Shown: piece after piece, positions 1 to 7,348 of the stretch | Numbering within the stretch: the first letter of the stretch is position 1 | Layout: every line of letters starts with the position of its first letter | Notes under the pieces: generated by a model | Seen by the model: only the letters and a program-made list of their open reading frames with translations | Database searches by the model: none | Told to the model about the DNA's origin: nothing | Position numbers and translations under genes: made by a program | Assembly (NCBI GenBank): GCA_937892105.1 | Contig: CALAUZ010000256.1 | Span: 1 to 25,032 of the forward strand | Source of the DNA: an uncultured Fretibacterium sp. | GTDB lineage: Bacteria; Synergistota; Synergistia; Synergistales; Aminobacteriaceae | DNA: 25,032 nucleotides | Direction: 5' to 3'

Positions 1-118
1 AGGCATCTATTTCTTTGAGTAGCTTCTCTTCGAGCTTACTGCTTTTAATTTCGCTCTTGATATCGTTTTTATCGTTCTTGTCAGTCTTGTCGCTTTCAAT
101 TGCTGACTTCTGTACCAA
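1..118 (-). CDS. hypothetical protein, N-terminal part only (runs off left edge)
   Basis: A minus-strand reading frame opens with TTG at 118-116 and stays open to the window edge (39 codons seen). The start is chosen because an AAAGGAG Shine-Dalgarno lies just upstream (about 130-137) at suitable spacing. The visible peptide is very hydrophilic: Lys/Asp/Asn/Glu/Ser-rich, with the repeated pattern DKTDKNDKND, then a likely coiled-coil stretch (SSKLEEKLLKEIDA). No family can be named from this much. It is divergent from the parB-like gene at 731, with which it may share a control region. The low-complexity start resembles the alternative N-terminus of the gene at 5320-5907. Confidence 0.5.
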   Translation of the reverse strand, partial: MVQKSAIESDKTDKNDKNDIKSEIKSSKLEEKLLKEIDA

Positions 119-176
119 TTTTTTACCTGCTCCTTTCTCTAAAAATTTGTTAACGTTGTTATTAAGTACATACTAA

Positions 177-190
177 TATAATTAATTATA
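177..190. promoter_or_regulatory. 14-bp perfect palindrome with TATAAT on both strands
   Basis: TATAATTAATTATA is an exact 14-bp palindrome between the TTG-started minus gene and the parB-like gene. It offers a -10-like TATAAT on the minus strand about 60 nt from the TTG start; on the plus strand a further TATAAT sits at 187-192. It could be a promoter/operator for the minus gene. No convincing -35 is visible, so this is a motif observation only. Confidence 0.35.
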
Positions 191-487
191 ATATGAGAAG
201 GCTGAATCGTATCAGGGTAGTATAAAAAACATCGAACACTCGGTGCGAGCGATCCCTCGGTACGTCGCAGCGTATTAAGCTTTCAAGGCTGCGTCAGTTA
301 ATTACAGTATTTATAGCCACAGGCGGGCTTCGCCCAGCAGCAAAGCCACACTCTGTTCAAGTTCTAGGCGTGTTTATGGATAAGCAAGTATTCACAGACG
401 AAGAATGAAGGGGGAAATAATCTGGCGGACTTCCGAAGTATCTGCATCCGGCCTTCAAATTACACAAATATTCGGGATAGTCGGGAT
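185..487 (+). repeat. degenerate direct repeat, copy A
   Basis: Three blocks match copy B in the same order and orientation. Block 1 is 185-211, 24/27 identical to 9021-9047. Block 2 is 412-442, 27/31 identical to 9438-9468. Block 3 is 470-487, 17/18 identical to 9512-9529. Shorter shared strings (for example the TTTATA-CACA region near 310 and 9109, and CGTGTTTATG near 369 and 9397) lie between them, with unequal spacing. Both copies begin just upstream of the start of a minus-strand gene. The identity of the repeat is unknown. Confidence 0.6.
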
Positions 488-678
488 ATTCGGGCAACAG
501 ATCGCCTCATAACCTTATTTTTCTCAAAATTTGACGCAAATTTTACTCAACCTAACCACAGTAACCACATGGCTTTATCCCACCTCCTTCCCGACGGGCG
601 CGAAGTGTTAGAAGTGCGATAATGCGATAAGTGGATTTTGCTAATAGAACAATTTTAATTCAATAATCTTGTGTTAAA

Positions 679-698
679 ATATTAAAAAAATTTAATAT
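679..698. promoter_or_regulatory. 8-bp inverted repeat upstream of parB-like gene
   Basis: ATATTAAA and TTTAATAT face each other across four adenines, 32 bp upstream of the parB-like start at 731. ParB-type proteins often regulate their own promoters, so an operator or partition site is conceivable. A TGTTAAAAT extended -10-like sequence overlaps the left side (about 672-680). The function is inferred. Confidence 0.3.
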
Positions 699-730
699 GA
701 TGAAAAATATAAGAGTAATTAAAAAGAATT

Positions 731-2074
731 ATGATTGATGATAAAGTAGAAACAACAGCTACCACGACAAACACAAACGGCAGAGAAGCAGTCGCCGGTG
801 AAACTGTACTAAGTTCGATCGACCAGCAAATAATCAGAGTTCCTTTAACTCAACTAATTCCATTCTCGGGCACTCTCTATGACGAACATGGCAATCCCGT
901 CCCTGTGTCTGGGAATCCTTTCTCAGTGCCGGAGGATTATCTGGCTGCCCCCCAGTTTGCTCCAAATGCCACAACTGCTGATGAGACTTCCGAGGCTTCC
1001 AACACTACAGACACAGACAACACAGCCAGTTCAGCCGGTTCACTCACCACAGATGCCGGATTGACCGGTTCAACCGAATCAGCGGAATCACCAGAGAAAG
1101 CTGTTGAAGCTGCTAAAGCGTCAGAGAGTGTGCCCGTAGGAGCTGTCTGAAGGGTAGACAAACCTGATAAAGACATTCTCTCAATGCGCAGTCTTCATGC
1201 AAGTATTAAACAAGATGGCATCCTAACTCCTCTTCTTGTCAGGCCTGCCGCGGAAAATGGCTTTTACGAAATCCTCTCCGGCTACAGAAGAAAACGTGTC
1301 TGTGAGGAATTGGCCAAGACACGCCCCGAGTTCAGCTCTGTCCCTGTTATCGTGGTAGAACCATGTGATGACGATACCGCCAGTTCAATAATCACATCTT
1401 CCAACGTCCAGAGGAGAGAAATCAGCTTTTTAGAAACCATTAAATCCTGTGGGCAGATGTATAGAGCCCTCAGACACAGAGGCAAACGTGGAAATAATAG
1501 TAGTAACAACACAAATGATGCTGAAAAAGAGCAAAATGAAGGAGAGAGTGCAGAGACTGGAGTAACCACAGCAACTGTCGTTTCCCAAATCCTGGGTCTC
1601 AAGCCAAGAACCGTCCAGAGGTATTCACAGTTGCTGGAATTGCCGGCGAGGATGCTAGAGTTAGTCGGAACTAAAGCTAAAAATGAGGTTGGAGAACTTC
1701 GTCTCCCGATAAGAGCCGGAGAAGTTCTATCCAGTTTAAGTAAGGAGAAGTTGAGCCTCATTGAGGAAGTCCTTATGGACGACAGTAAGAATGCGAACGC
1801 CGTTATCACAGAAAGCACGGCCAAGACCATAAGAAAAGCAGCCATCAAGTCGGAGATCAGCAAAAAAGAAATTAAAAAAGAAATTGAGGGGATTCTGAAA
1901 AGCCAGCAACAAGGAGACAAAAAGAAAGGTAAAAAGTCAGGTAGCAAAAAGAAGCTAGGGGGCTTCCTCCTGGACGAAAACAGGCTCAGAAAATTCTGCG
2001 GGGATAAGATGACAGAAAAGGAAGTTGCAGAGTTGATCTATGGATTAGTGGAGAAGTGGAGTAAACAGAAATAA
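731..2074 (+). pseudogene. ParB/Spo0J-like DNA-binding protein split by in-frame TGA
   Basis: One reading frame runs from ATG 731 to TAA 2074 with a single TGA at 1148-1150. The first part (139 aa) has the start of a ParB N-terminal domain (IRVPLTQLIPFSG, then NPFSV), then a long Thr/Ser/Ala/Asp/Glu-rich insertion. After the TGA the frame continues without a shift into the rest of that domain: SIKQDGILTPLLVRP, then YEILSGYRRKRVCEEL. Next comes an HTH region (VVSQILGLKPRTVQRYSQLLELP) and a Lys-rich C-terminus with a terminal helix. The ParB fold therefore spans the stop, and the downstream ATG at 1184 has no visible RBS, so restart looks unlikely. ParB proteins bind DNA for plasmid or chromosome partition or act as regulators; no parA neighbour is seen. 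Either it is inactivated, read through, or a sequence error. A second low-complexity insert (NNSSNNTNDAEKEQNEGES) sits before the HTH. Confidence 0.75.
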
Positions 2075-2104
2075 CCACGGTTTCGCTTTCGTTGAACTAT
2101 TTGT

Positions 2105-2151
2105 ATGCGGCTCAGAATTAATGTGTTTCTCTATGAGCCGCATTATTTTTT
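2105..2151 (+). terminator. intrinsic terminator after parB-like gene
   Basis: ATGCGGCTCA (2105-2114) pairs perfectly with TGAGCCGCAT (2134-2143) across a 19-nt loop and is followed by TATTTTTT. The site is 30 bp past the parB-like stop and before the convergent gene's end at 2191. Confidence 0.85.
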
Positions 2152-2190
2152 AAATTTATTATTTTATAGGCGTGGACAATATTTACACAA

Positions 2191-3672
2191 TCAAATTATT
2201 AAATTAACGGCTTCAAGCAGATTATCTGCATACAGCGTGTTCAGATCATATTCATCAGAAGAGCTGGTATTACTGTGGGCACCAGGGCCACTGTGAACAC
2301 TGCCGGAAGAAGCAGCAAAATCAGCATCAGAAGAAGAAGTGCCGGAGTTTGAAATCCACACAGTCTGACAACCAGCCGCCTTCCCCGCCATAACATATTT
2401 ATCTTTGTCCCCTATCATCAAAGATTTTCCCAGATCGATGTTGAAATCATGAGCGGCTCGCAACAACATCCCCGGTTTGGGCTTCCTGCAATCACAGTTA
2501 ATCTTCAGTTCCACTACCTCACCTTCAAAACCTTTATCAGGATGATGAGGACAGTAATAAATCGCATCCAAGTAGACTCCTTCAGCCCCCAGCAAAGTCT
2601 CCATTTTATGGTGTATCTGATCAAGTTCTTCGAAACTAACCTCGCCTCTTGCAATCACAGGCTGGTTGGTTACTACTATTGCTAGGTATCCGGAAGAATT
2701 GATACGCCGTATTGCTTCAGCCACACCAGGTAGTAACTCAAAATCATCAATATCCCTCAAAAATCCGACTTCCTTATTTATCGTTCCGTCTCGGTCGAGG
2801 AAGATGGCTTTTTGAGGCTTCTCTAGATTCCTAGCCTGGATTTTACCAGATAAGAGGTCTGCTTCTACCTGCTTGAACCGTTCTGGCGTTCCCATGTCTT
2901 TAACATATTCAGGGCTGTTGTAGGCGAATATGCGTCCGGAGTGGAGCAAGGGCTTTAGAACGTCTCTATCAAGATCAACCTTATGCTCCGCATCAATTGA
3001 ATCCGGGTCGATCCCTGAAAGAGAAAAAATCTCTGTGTTTATAATATGAAGTCCGGCATTCACACAGTTCTTGTAATATTGCGGTCTCTCGTCTTCCTTG
3101 GTGAACCACTGTCTCACAATACCTTCCTTATCGGTAAGGATGAGGCCGCTATCATAGGGATGATTATTCGGATGCGTTAAGAGGGTGGCTAAGGCTTCCT
3201 GTTTGTTCTGTTTGTTACATCCGTGTTGTCTGTGCCGTATGTTCCGTCCTTCATCATAGTCAGATTGATCGGGGCAATGAGAGAGATGCATTTTATGAAA
3301 CGAAATAAACCTATTGATGTCCACATCGAACATTGAATCAGCATTCAGTAATAAGAAGTCATCAGATAACTTCCCTGCTTTATGTAATTTGAACAACGCC
3401 CCGGCATTGCCAAGCCTCTCCTTCTCAACAAAGTACTCTATATGACAGCCGAACTCCTTCCCGTCCTGGAAGTATTCTTGAATCTTCTCGGCCATGTGGT
3501 AGACAGTGAGAATAATGTTTTTTACCCCATGCCTAACCAGACATTCAATCTCCCATTGCAGGATCGGTTTATTATTAATTGGTATTAACGGCTTGGGAAG
3601 GGTAGAGTTGATACTTGCTATCCTCTTCCCCAATCCACCGGCCATGATTACAGCTTTCATACCTTCTATCAT
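2191..3672 (-). CDS. sugar-1-phosphate nucleotidyltransferase fused to GmhB-like HAD phosphatase
   Basis: Two enzymes in one 493-aa chain. Residues 5-275 are a GT-A nucleotidyltransferase (AGGLGKR at 11-17, PKPLIPI at 26-32, LNAD at 109-112, VNAGLHI at 204-210, DMGTPERF at 259-266), of the type that activates hexose or heptose 1-phosphates. Residues 288-440 are a D,D-heptose 1,7-bisphosphate phosphatase-like HAD domain, with DRDGT at 293-297 and zinc-site residues Cys374, His376, Cys393 and Cys395 (CPHHP and CDCRKP). Such pairs supply ADP- or GDP-heptose for surface polysaccharide; the exact sugar cannot be read. Tyr426 replaces the usual second Asp of the HAD GDxxxD motif. Two hydrophilic insertions are unusual, at about 130-158 and 442-475 (Ser-rich). 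The start may be Met1 or Met5; neither has a clean RBS. It lies 12 bp behind the 152-aa gene, so they are probably cotranscribed. Confidence 0.85.
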   Translation of the reverse strand: MIEGMKAVIMAGGLGKRIASINSTLPKPLIPINNKPILQWEIECLVRHGVKNIILTVYHMAEKIQEYFQDGKEFGCHIEYFVEKERLGNAGALFKLHKAGKLSDDFLLLNADSMFDVDINRFISFHKMHLSHCPDQSDYDEGRNIRHRQHGCNKQNKQEALATLLTHPNNHPYDSGLILTDKEGIVRQWFTKEDERPQYYKNCVNAGLHIINTEIFSLSGIDPDSIDAEHKVDLDRDVLKPLLHSGRIFAYNSPEYVKDMGTPERFKQVEADLLSGKIQARNLEKPQKAIFLDRDGTINKEVGFLRDIDDFELLPGVAEAIRRINSSGYLAIVVTNQPVIARGEVSFEELDQIHHKMETLLGAEGVYLDAIYYCPHHPDKGFEGEVVELKINCDCRKPKPGMLLRAAHDFNIDLGKSLMIGDKDKYVMAGKAAGCQTVWISNSGTSSSDADFAASSGSVHSGPGAHSNTSSSDEYDLNTLYADNLLEAVNLII

Positions 3673-3684
3673 GATGTTTTCTTA

Positions 3685-4143
3685 TTATCCCTGTCTTTTA
3701 ATTATTCTATCCATTACCCTTGTCGAATGAAGCTTCTCTTGCTGATCATAAAATTCATTCTTCCTAGCTTGGATAAAACGTCTCTCTCGTGCCCGCAAAA
3801 GAGATTCCTTATATTTCCCCTTCAAGTCTTGCGCAGGTGTAAAGCTTGTTTTTCTTGTGTGAAGATTCTTAAACTCTCCTTTTAGATATACATCGATAAT
3901 TCTTTCTATTGTGAACAAGTCAGATTGACCCAGCTCTTCCGCAATAGCCCTTAAATTTTCAGTCGTCTGTTCATACATAACCACAGGATCGTTTGAAGCT
4001 ATATCTCTCCCGTATTTTGTTTTTGCGATAATATCGAGAGCTTCATCAAAACTTTTCCCACTAATCACAGCAAACATGTTAGCAATTTCATTTAATCTTA
4101 CAAAACTTGTCTCATTAGTTTTCACGTTTGTTTTTCTTATCAT
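3685..4143 (-). CDS. 152-aa protein, probable partner of the DUF3990-like gene (DUF3791-like N-terminus)
   Basis: The ATG at 4143 is preceded by GGGGAGG, 12 nt away. The N-terminal half (FVRLNEIANMFAVISGKSFDEALDII... through DPVVMYEQTTENLRAIAEEL) has the length and layout of the small DUF3791-type proteins commonly encoded next to DUF3990 proteins; this is a resemblance, not a confirmed match. The C-terminal half is highly basic and helical (KGKYKESLLRARERRFIQARKNEF), which could bind nucleic acid or the partner. It lies 103 bp downstream of the DUF3990-like gene and 12 bp upstream of the nucleotidyltransferase/phosphatase gene. If this is a toxin-antitoxin pair, this would be the neutralising member, but the order and mechanism are inferred. 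Confidence 0.55.
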   Translation of the reverse strand: MIRKTNVKTNETSFVRLNEIANMFAVISGKSFDEALDIIAKTKYGRDIASNDPVVMYEQTTENLRAIAEELGQSDLFTIERIIDVYLKGEFKNLHTRKTSFTPAQDLKGKYKESLLRARERRFIQARKNEFYDQQEKLHSTRVMDRIIKRQG

Positions 4144-4246
4144 TACGTACCGTTGCCTCCCCTTAGTGTATGCTTACAGTTCAATACCATGATACAAAAT
4201 TCCTTGTTCGCAATGAAATGATTGGTGTCATGGCGTTCGGTATTAT

Positions 4247-4771
4247 TTAATCTGACACATCTGCAATATCAATTCTGACAAGCAGACGTAGTGATCTTGC
4301 CGTTTTGAAACAATATTGATCCCATTGTTCGCTCTTGGCCAAGTCTGATATAACCTCATCGCTTTCCATTTCATTTCTTGAATAACGACCTAAGTCTATT
4401 GTACTCCACGTATTGTCAGCCATGCGGTCATAGACAATATCTAAATTCTGCCAGCTTTCAGGTACTCCTATTTCCCTCCCTCCGTACACGCGATTATATT
4501 TCAGAAAATCGAGCCATGCTTTGTTATATTGTAACAATTCAAGGATACGATAATTATTCCGCTTAAAGCTACGAACTTCATATTTGTAGACGTAAGCAGT
4601 ATTTCTCCCTCTCGCCTTTCGTTGCGCCTGCGCTCGTGCTTGGTTGAAGAATGATGTTAGGTAGAACCCTTCGCCGAAATCTCGAAACGGCGAACTATGC
4701 CCCGCAATTTGAATTTCTCCAAAATAGGCATCAGTGCCGTGATAGAGTTTCATTCCATTTTCTAATCTCAT
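4247..4771 (-). CDS. DUF3990-like protein, ADP-ribosyltransferase-type fold
   Basis: 174 aa. Recognisable DUF3990 features in order: LYHGT at 9-13, DFGEGFYLT at 31-39, a following QA-rich helix, VYKYEV at 61-66, W86 and the FLKYNR segment, NLDIVYDRMADN at 109-120, and the QYCFKT motif at 152-157. DUF3990 has been assigned to the ADP-ribosyltransferase superfamily and usually travels with a small partner gene, suggesting a toxin role; the target is unknown. Met1 (4771) and Met7 are both possible starts. Met1 is favoured because a nine-codon minicistron with its own RBS ends in an ATGA overlap with it. It lies between the 77-aa gene and the 152-aa gene on the same strand, so it is probably in one transcript with them. 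Confidence 0.7.
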   Translation of the reverse strand: MRLENGMKLYHGTDAYFGEIQIAGHSSPFRDFGEGFYLTSFFNQARAQAQRKARGRNTAYVYKYEVRSFKRNNYRILELLQYNKAWLDFLKYNRVYGGREIGVPESWQNLDIVYDRMADNTWSTIDLGRYSRNEMESDEVISDLAKSEQWDQYCFKTARSLRLLVRIDIADVSD

Positions 4772-4797
4772 ATTATTATGCTTTTGTTGATTCTCAT
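4768..4797 (-). CDS. possible nine-codon leader minicistron (MRINKSIII)
   Basis: The ATG at 4797 follows GAGGAAA by about 12 nt, encodes MRINKSIII and stops at TGA 4770-4768. That stop overlaps the ATG of the DUF3990-like gene (ATGA). The downstream gene lacks a clear RBS of its own, so translation may be coupled through this minicistron. It is short enough to be chance. Confidence 0.3.
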   Translation of the reverse strand: MRINKSIII

Positions 4798-4888
4798 GTT
4801 TTTATGTTTCCTCTGTAACAAGTTTCTTATTTCTCTCTGTGGACTTTTAGGGGGGATGTGGATCGCATGATGTAGCTCAGAGAGATGC

Positions 4889-5122
4889 CTAAACATAAGC
4901 CCTTAATTCTTCTTCAAGTTGGTTTCTTGTTGAAGAAATCTCTTTAAGGTAACGTTCTGCTTCTTCCTGAGTTCTAAAAGTATCATCAGTCCTGTATTTA
5001 TTGTTCAAGTCAACACAATACTTACCATCTTCAACTCGCTCGACAGAAAGCGACATATCAAGATCAAGGTAGTCGCGACTAACTAAGCCACCAGTTTCTT
5101 TGTCTCTAATATTTAGTAACAT
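4889..5122 (-). CDS. 77-aa hypothetical protein
   Basis: A small acidic protein, unrecognised. Its start is well supported: AAGGAGTG lies upstream of the ATG at 5122, and a TTGACA-N18-TAGGAT promoter lies just beyond. The sequence suggests two or three strands (SLSVERVEDGKYCVDL, then YRTDDTFRTQEEAERYLKEI) followed by a helix rich in Glu (STRNQLEEELRAYV). It has no membrane segment and no catalytic motif. It is first in the minus-strand run leading to the DUF3990-like gene 118 bp downstream, so it may be a regulator or accessory member of that module; this rests only on position. Confidence 0.65.
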   Translation of the reverse strand: MLLNIRDKETGGLVSRDYLDLDMSLSVERVEDGKYCVDLNNKYRTDDTFRTQEEAERYLKEISSTRNQLEEELRAYV

Positions 5123-5149
5123 TTTTTATATCACTCCTTAATAAATTTT

Positions 5150-5179
5150 ATCCTAATTCTACACAATTTCAGATGTCAA
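5150..5179 (-). promoter_or_regulatory. sigma-70-type promoter for the 77-aa gene
   Basis: On the minus strand, an exact TTGACA (5179-5174) is followed after 18 nt by TAGGAT (5155-5150). The RBS and ATG 5122 follow about 20-30 nt later. This is one of the best -35 matches in the window and would drive the cluster down to the nucleotidyltransferase fusion. Confidence 0.6.
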
Positions 5180-5319
5180 ATCACTGAAGTATATCTTTGC
5201 ATGGCTAACACTTTCAAACTACCTAATTAAAGATAAGTGTGAAAATATGCAAGAATTCATTTATGTTTTAGGTCAATTTAAAACTTACGTTGGCAATAGC
5301 TATCGATTCTTATACGTTT

Positions 5320-5907
5320 CTATTTTATGTAATGCGATAATAGTTGGGGCGATGATTGAGTTAATAACGCTTTTTGTTTTCTAAAAAAATCTGACATTTT
5401 ATTTTCATTAATAGCTTCCTGAATGATTGGATTAATCCCCTTACCATTATAATATCGCTCCTTATAATTTGATAACGTATCGTCATATCGCTTATCTCCA
5501 TGTCCCTTCCCAGTCACTGCATGCGTAAATTCGTCAAGAATGACACTGATTAATAATGCTTCTTGATTGCTAAGATTGCCATGCAAATTTTGAAACATAC
5601 GATTAAGTCCCAAAATTGGAGCAGAGTGAATAGCTGTGGTAGATATGTAGATGTGTTTCTTACTAAGATCGGTACAACCATAGATAGGTTCTAAAACATG
5701 CCCGGATATTTTTTCTATCTTTTCAATGAGCCCCGTTGGTTTATGAACAACGGCTATTTCTCGCAAATCCGATTCGCTGCAAATATACCAAGTTATACCC
5801 GCATCATGTTCTCCGATTCTGTTGAGAACTTTTGTTACATAAAACTGAAGCGTTTGTTTTTCAGATCCTATACCTATCGTTGTTCCGTAATATTTAATGT
5901 TACTCAT
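5320..5907 (-). CDS. metallopeptidase-like protein with DEFTH in place of HExxH
   Basis: 195 aa from the ATG at 5907, chosen because AGGAGG lies 10 nt upstream. An upstream in-frame start at 5988 would add a Lys/Asn/Asp-rich 27-aa leader. The central helix ILDEFTHAVTGKGHGDKRYDDTL resembles the zinc helix of HExxH peptidases (for example HELAHxxxGxxH), but the first His is Asp; a downstream His and Asp remain. This could be an inactive peptidase-like fold or a variant metal site. The N-terminal part (NIKYYGTTIGIGSEKQTLQFYVTKVLNRI) is unassigned, and there is no signal peptide or membrane segment. The gene sits between the TIR gene and the DUF3990 module on the same strand, but it is separated from both by gaps of about 200 bp. 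Confidence 0.6.
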   Translation of the reverse strand: MSNIKYYGTTIGIGSEKQTLQFYVTKVLNRIGEHDAGITWYICSESDLREIAVVHKPTGLIEKIEKISGHVLEPIYGCTDLSKKHIYISTTAIHSAPILGLNRMFQNLHGNLSNQEALLISVILDEFTHAVTGKGHGDKRYDDTLSNYKERYYNGKGINPIIQEAINENKMSDFFRKQKALLTQSSPQLLSHYIK

Positions 5908-6149
5908 TATTGACATTCCTCCTAAAATTTCAAACGTTTCATTAAATACCGCCTTGTTTGTCTTATTCGCCTTGTCTGCTCTTGTCAACTTCTATTTTAA
6001 TTTGACCAAAATTTATATTAGCACTTGCTAATCGTTTAAGTTGATCTTTGTAATTATACCATTATCTTGTGTTAATTATGCTCCAGCGATGACGGGTAAC
6101 GGAAATAAGGATAAGCATAATATTTTTTCTTCCACTATTGCCCAATTGC

Positions 6150-7073
6150 TTATATCTGCTTATATCTTTTTATTAATTCCTTTGCGAGTAGAATTGCTAT
6201 CTCCTCTTTACTATACTGCTCCGTGCTTATGCACTGAATGTCACCTACTTCTGGATAATGCTTTTTCAAATCATTGACACTTATCTTGTATAGCAAGGGA
6301 AGTACAATTTTTTGACCAGAATCATTTTGCTGTGATAAAAATTCATTGAGTTCGATTTCAGTCCACTCACGGCCAAAGAAATTGTTTGAGATCACAATTA
6401 TGGCAAATTCAGACTCTCGTGTGCCTTTAAGAATTTGCTCCTTCCATTTATCTCCCCAAGATATTGAGTCTGTATCATAAAAAATTTGAATTCCTAATCT
6501 ACGAATAATTATATAGAGATCATTGACATAAGACATTTTGTCGCTTGCTGCGTGAGAAATGAAAACATCGTATTGCTTATGTTGTTTCTGCTGCTTATCT
6601 TCGGGTTCATGAGGTTCACGCTCATCACTACTGGAATTTCTGCTGTTTCTAACTCTCTCTGCCTCAGCTTCTGCTTCTTCTTTCCTTTGAAAATAGTTTT
6701 TCGCAGAATTAGAAATTTGAATAAATACGTTTAATCCCATGTACAGCGGTTCGTCTAATATCATCCCATAAAGTTTTAGGGCTTTGCAGCGAATGTTTAA
6801 TGATGTCTGAATATTGTGTGGTAATTTTGTCATGTCAAGAGCAACATTCCCATCTTTATTACCATCATAAGACCCCATGATTATGGTAAATAATTCCTCA
6901 GTATCATCATCCATAACTCTAAAACCGTTTACGACTCTGGAATTATTTACTATACTTTGAGCTTCAGACCAGCGTTGTTGTTCTTTTGCCTGCTTCAGTG
7001 CTTGATCCGCTTGTCTTTTCTGTTCTTTCATTTGCTTCTCGAGAAGCTTTTCGGTTTGAGTTTTAGTAGCCAC
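6150..7073 (-). CDS. TIR-domain protein with helical N-terminal region
   Basis: 307 aa from a GTG at 7073, supported by AAAGGAG 9 nt upstream. Residues 1-40 are a charged coiled coil (Gln/Lys/Glu-rich). Residues 45-125 form an unassigned helical domain. Residues 130-167 are a low-complexity linker (Glu/Arg/Ser, then Gln/Lys/His). Residues 168-305 are a TIR domain: YDVFISHAASD at 168-178, IFYDTDSISWGDKW at 197-210, FAIIVISNNF at 223-232, and WTEIEL at 237-242, with Glu241 in the position of the TIR NADase glutamate. Bacterial TIR proteins commonly cleave NAD in anti-phage defence or act in signalling. There is no recognisable sensor partner next door, so if it is defensive the N-terminal region may do the sensing. 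This role is inferred. Confidence 0.8.
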   Translation of the reverse strand: MATKTQTEKLLEKQMKEQKRQADQALKQAKEQQRWSEAQSIVNNSRVVNGFRVMDDDTEELFTIIMGSYDGNKDGNVALDMTKLPHNIQTSLNIRCKALKLYGMILDEPLYMGLNVFIQISNSAKNYFQRKEEAEAEAERVRNSRNSSSDEREPHEPEDKQQKQHKQYDVFISHAASDKMSYVNDLYIIIRRLGIQIFYDTDSISWGDKWKEQILKGTRESEFAIIVISNNFFGREWTEIELNEFLSQQNDSGQKIVLPLLYKISVNDLKKHYPEVGDIQCISTEQYSKEEIAILLAKELIKRYKQI

Positions 7074-7246
7074 AATATCGTACTCCTTTCTTCTTAATCC
7101 TTAATCCTTGTTTTTTATAAAATATCTTCTGTAAGACTATGTTTATCTCTCCGTAAACTAATAAAGTATTTTATCACAAGATGAAGAGGTCCGAAAATGA
7201 TTCAACACAAACAGAATATAACTTTCCAAGGATAATTAGTCTTCGA

Positions 7247-7274
7247 TTTTCGTAGAAGGAGGCTTCTGCGAAAA
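7247..7274. other. 12-bp stem hairpin with GAGG loop
   Basis: TTTTCGTAGAAG (7247-7258) pairs with CTTCTGCGAAAA (7263-7274) with a single G-U wobble around a four-base loop, GAGG. It sits between the divergent TIR gene and the DegT fragment. There is no U-run on either side, so it is not a typical terminator. The loop and left arm contain a GAAGGAGG ribosome-binding-like string, but no start codon follows at usable distance. Its role is unknown. Confidence 0.45.
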
Positions 7275-7348
7275 ATACGAAAATAGAGAAATAAAAGAAA
7301 ACGAGAAAAAAATTGTTATTTATATTTACACAAATTGGGATAAGTTGA

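Larger units (their letters stand above)
119..730. other. 612-bp intergenic region between divergent genes
   Basis: No convincing gene is seen here. It contains the palindrome at 177-190, repeat copy A (185-487), a tight GGGC-TTC-GCCC hairpin at 324-334, a nine-base tandem motif around 471-493 (TTCGGGATA / GTCGGGATA / TTCGGG) and the inverted repeat at 679-698. The long length and the blocks shared with 9021-9529 suggest decayed mobile or repeat DNA rather than an ordinary control region. Confidence 0.6.

Noticed and set aside
1148..1150. Selenocysteine insertion at the parB TGA
   Set aside because: No convincing SECIS-like stem-loop immediately downstream and no reason for selenocysteine in a ParB domain; left as nonsense, readthrough or error.
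1282..1947. 221-codon antisense frame in the parB-like gene
   Set aside because: It lies wholly opposite a gene with clear ParB domains, its hydrophobic composition mirrors the Lys/Glu-rich sense strand, and it has no RBS support.
4865..4890. tRNA-like string GATGTAGCTCAGAGAG
   Set aside because: Only a D-arm-like string; no anticodon arm, T-arm (GTTCGA) or acceptor stem could be fitted around it.
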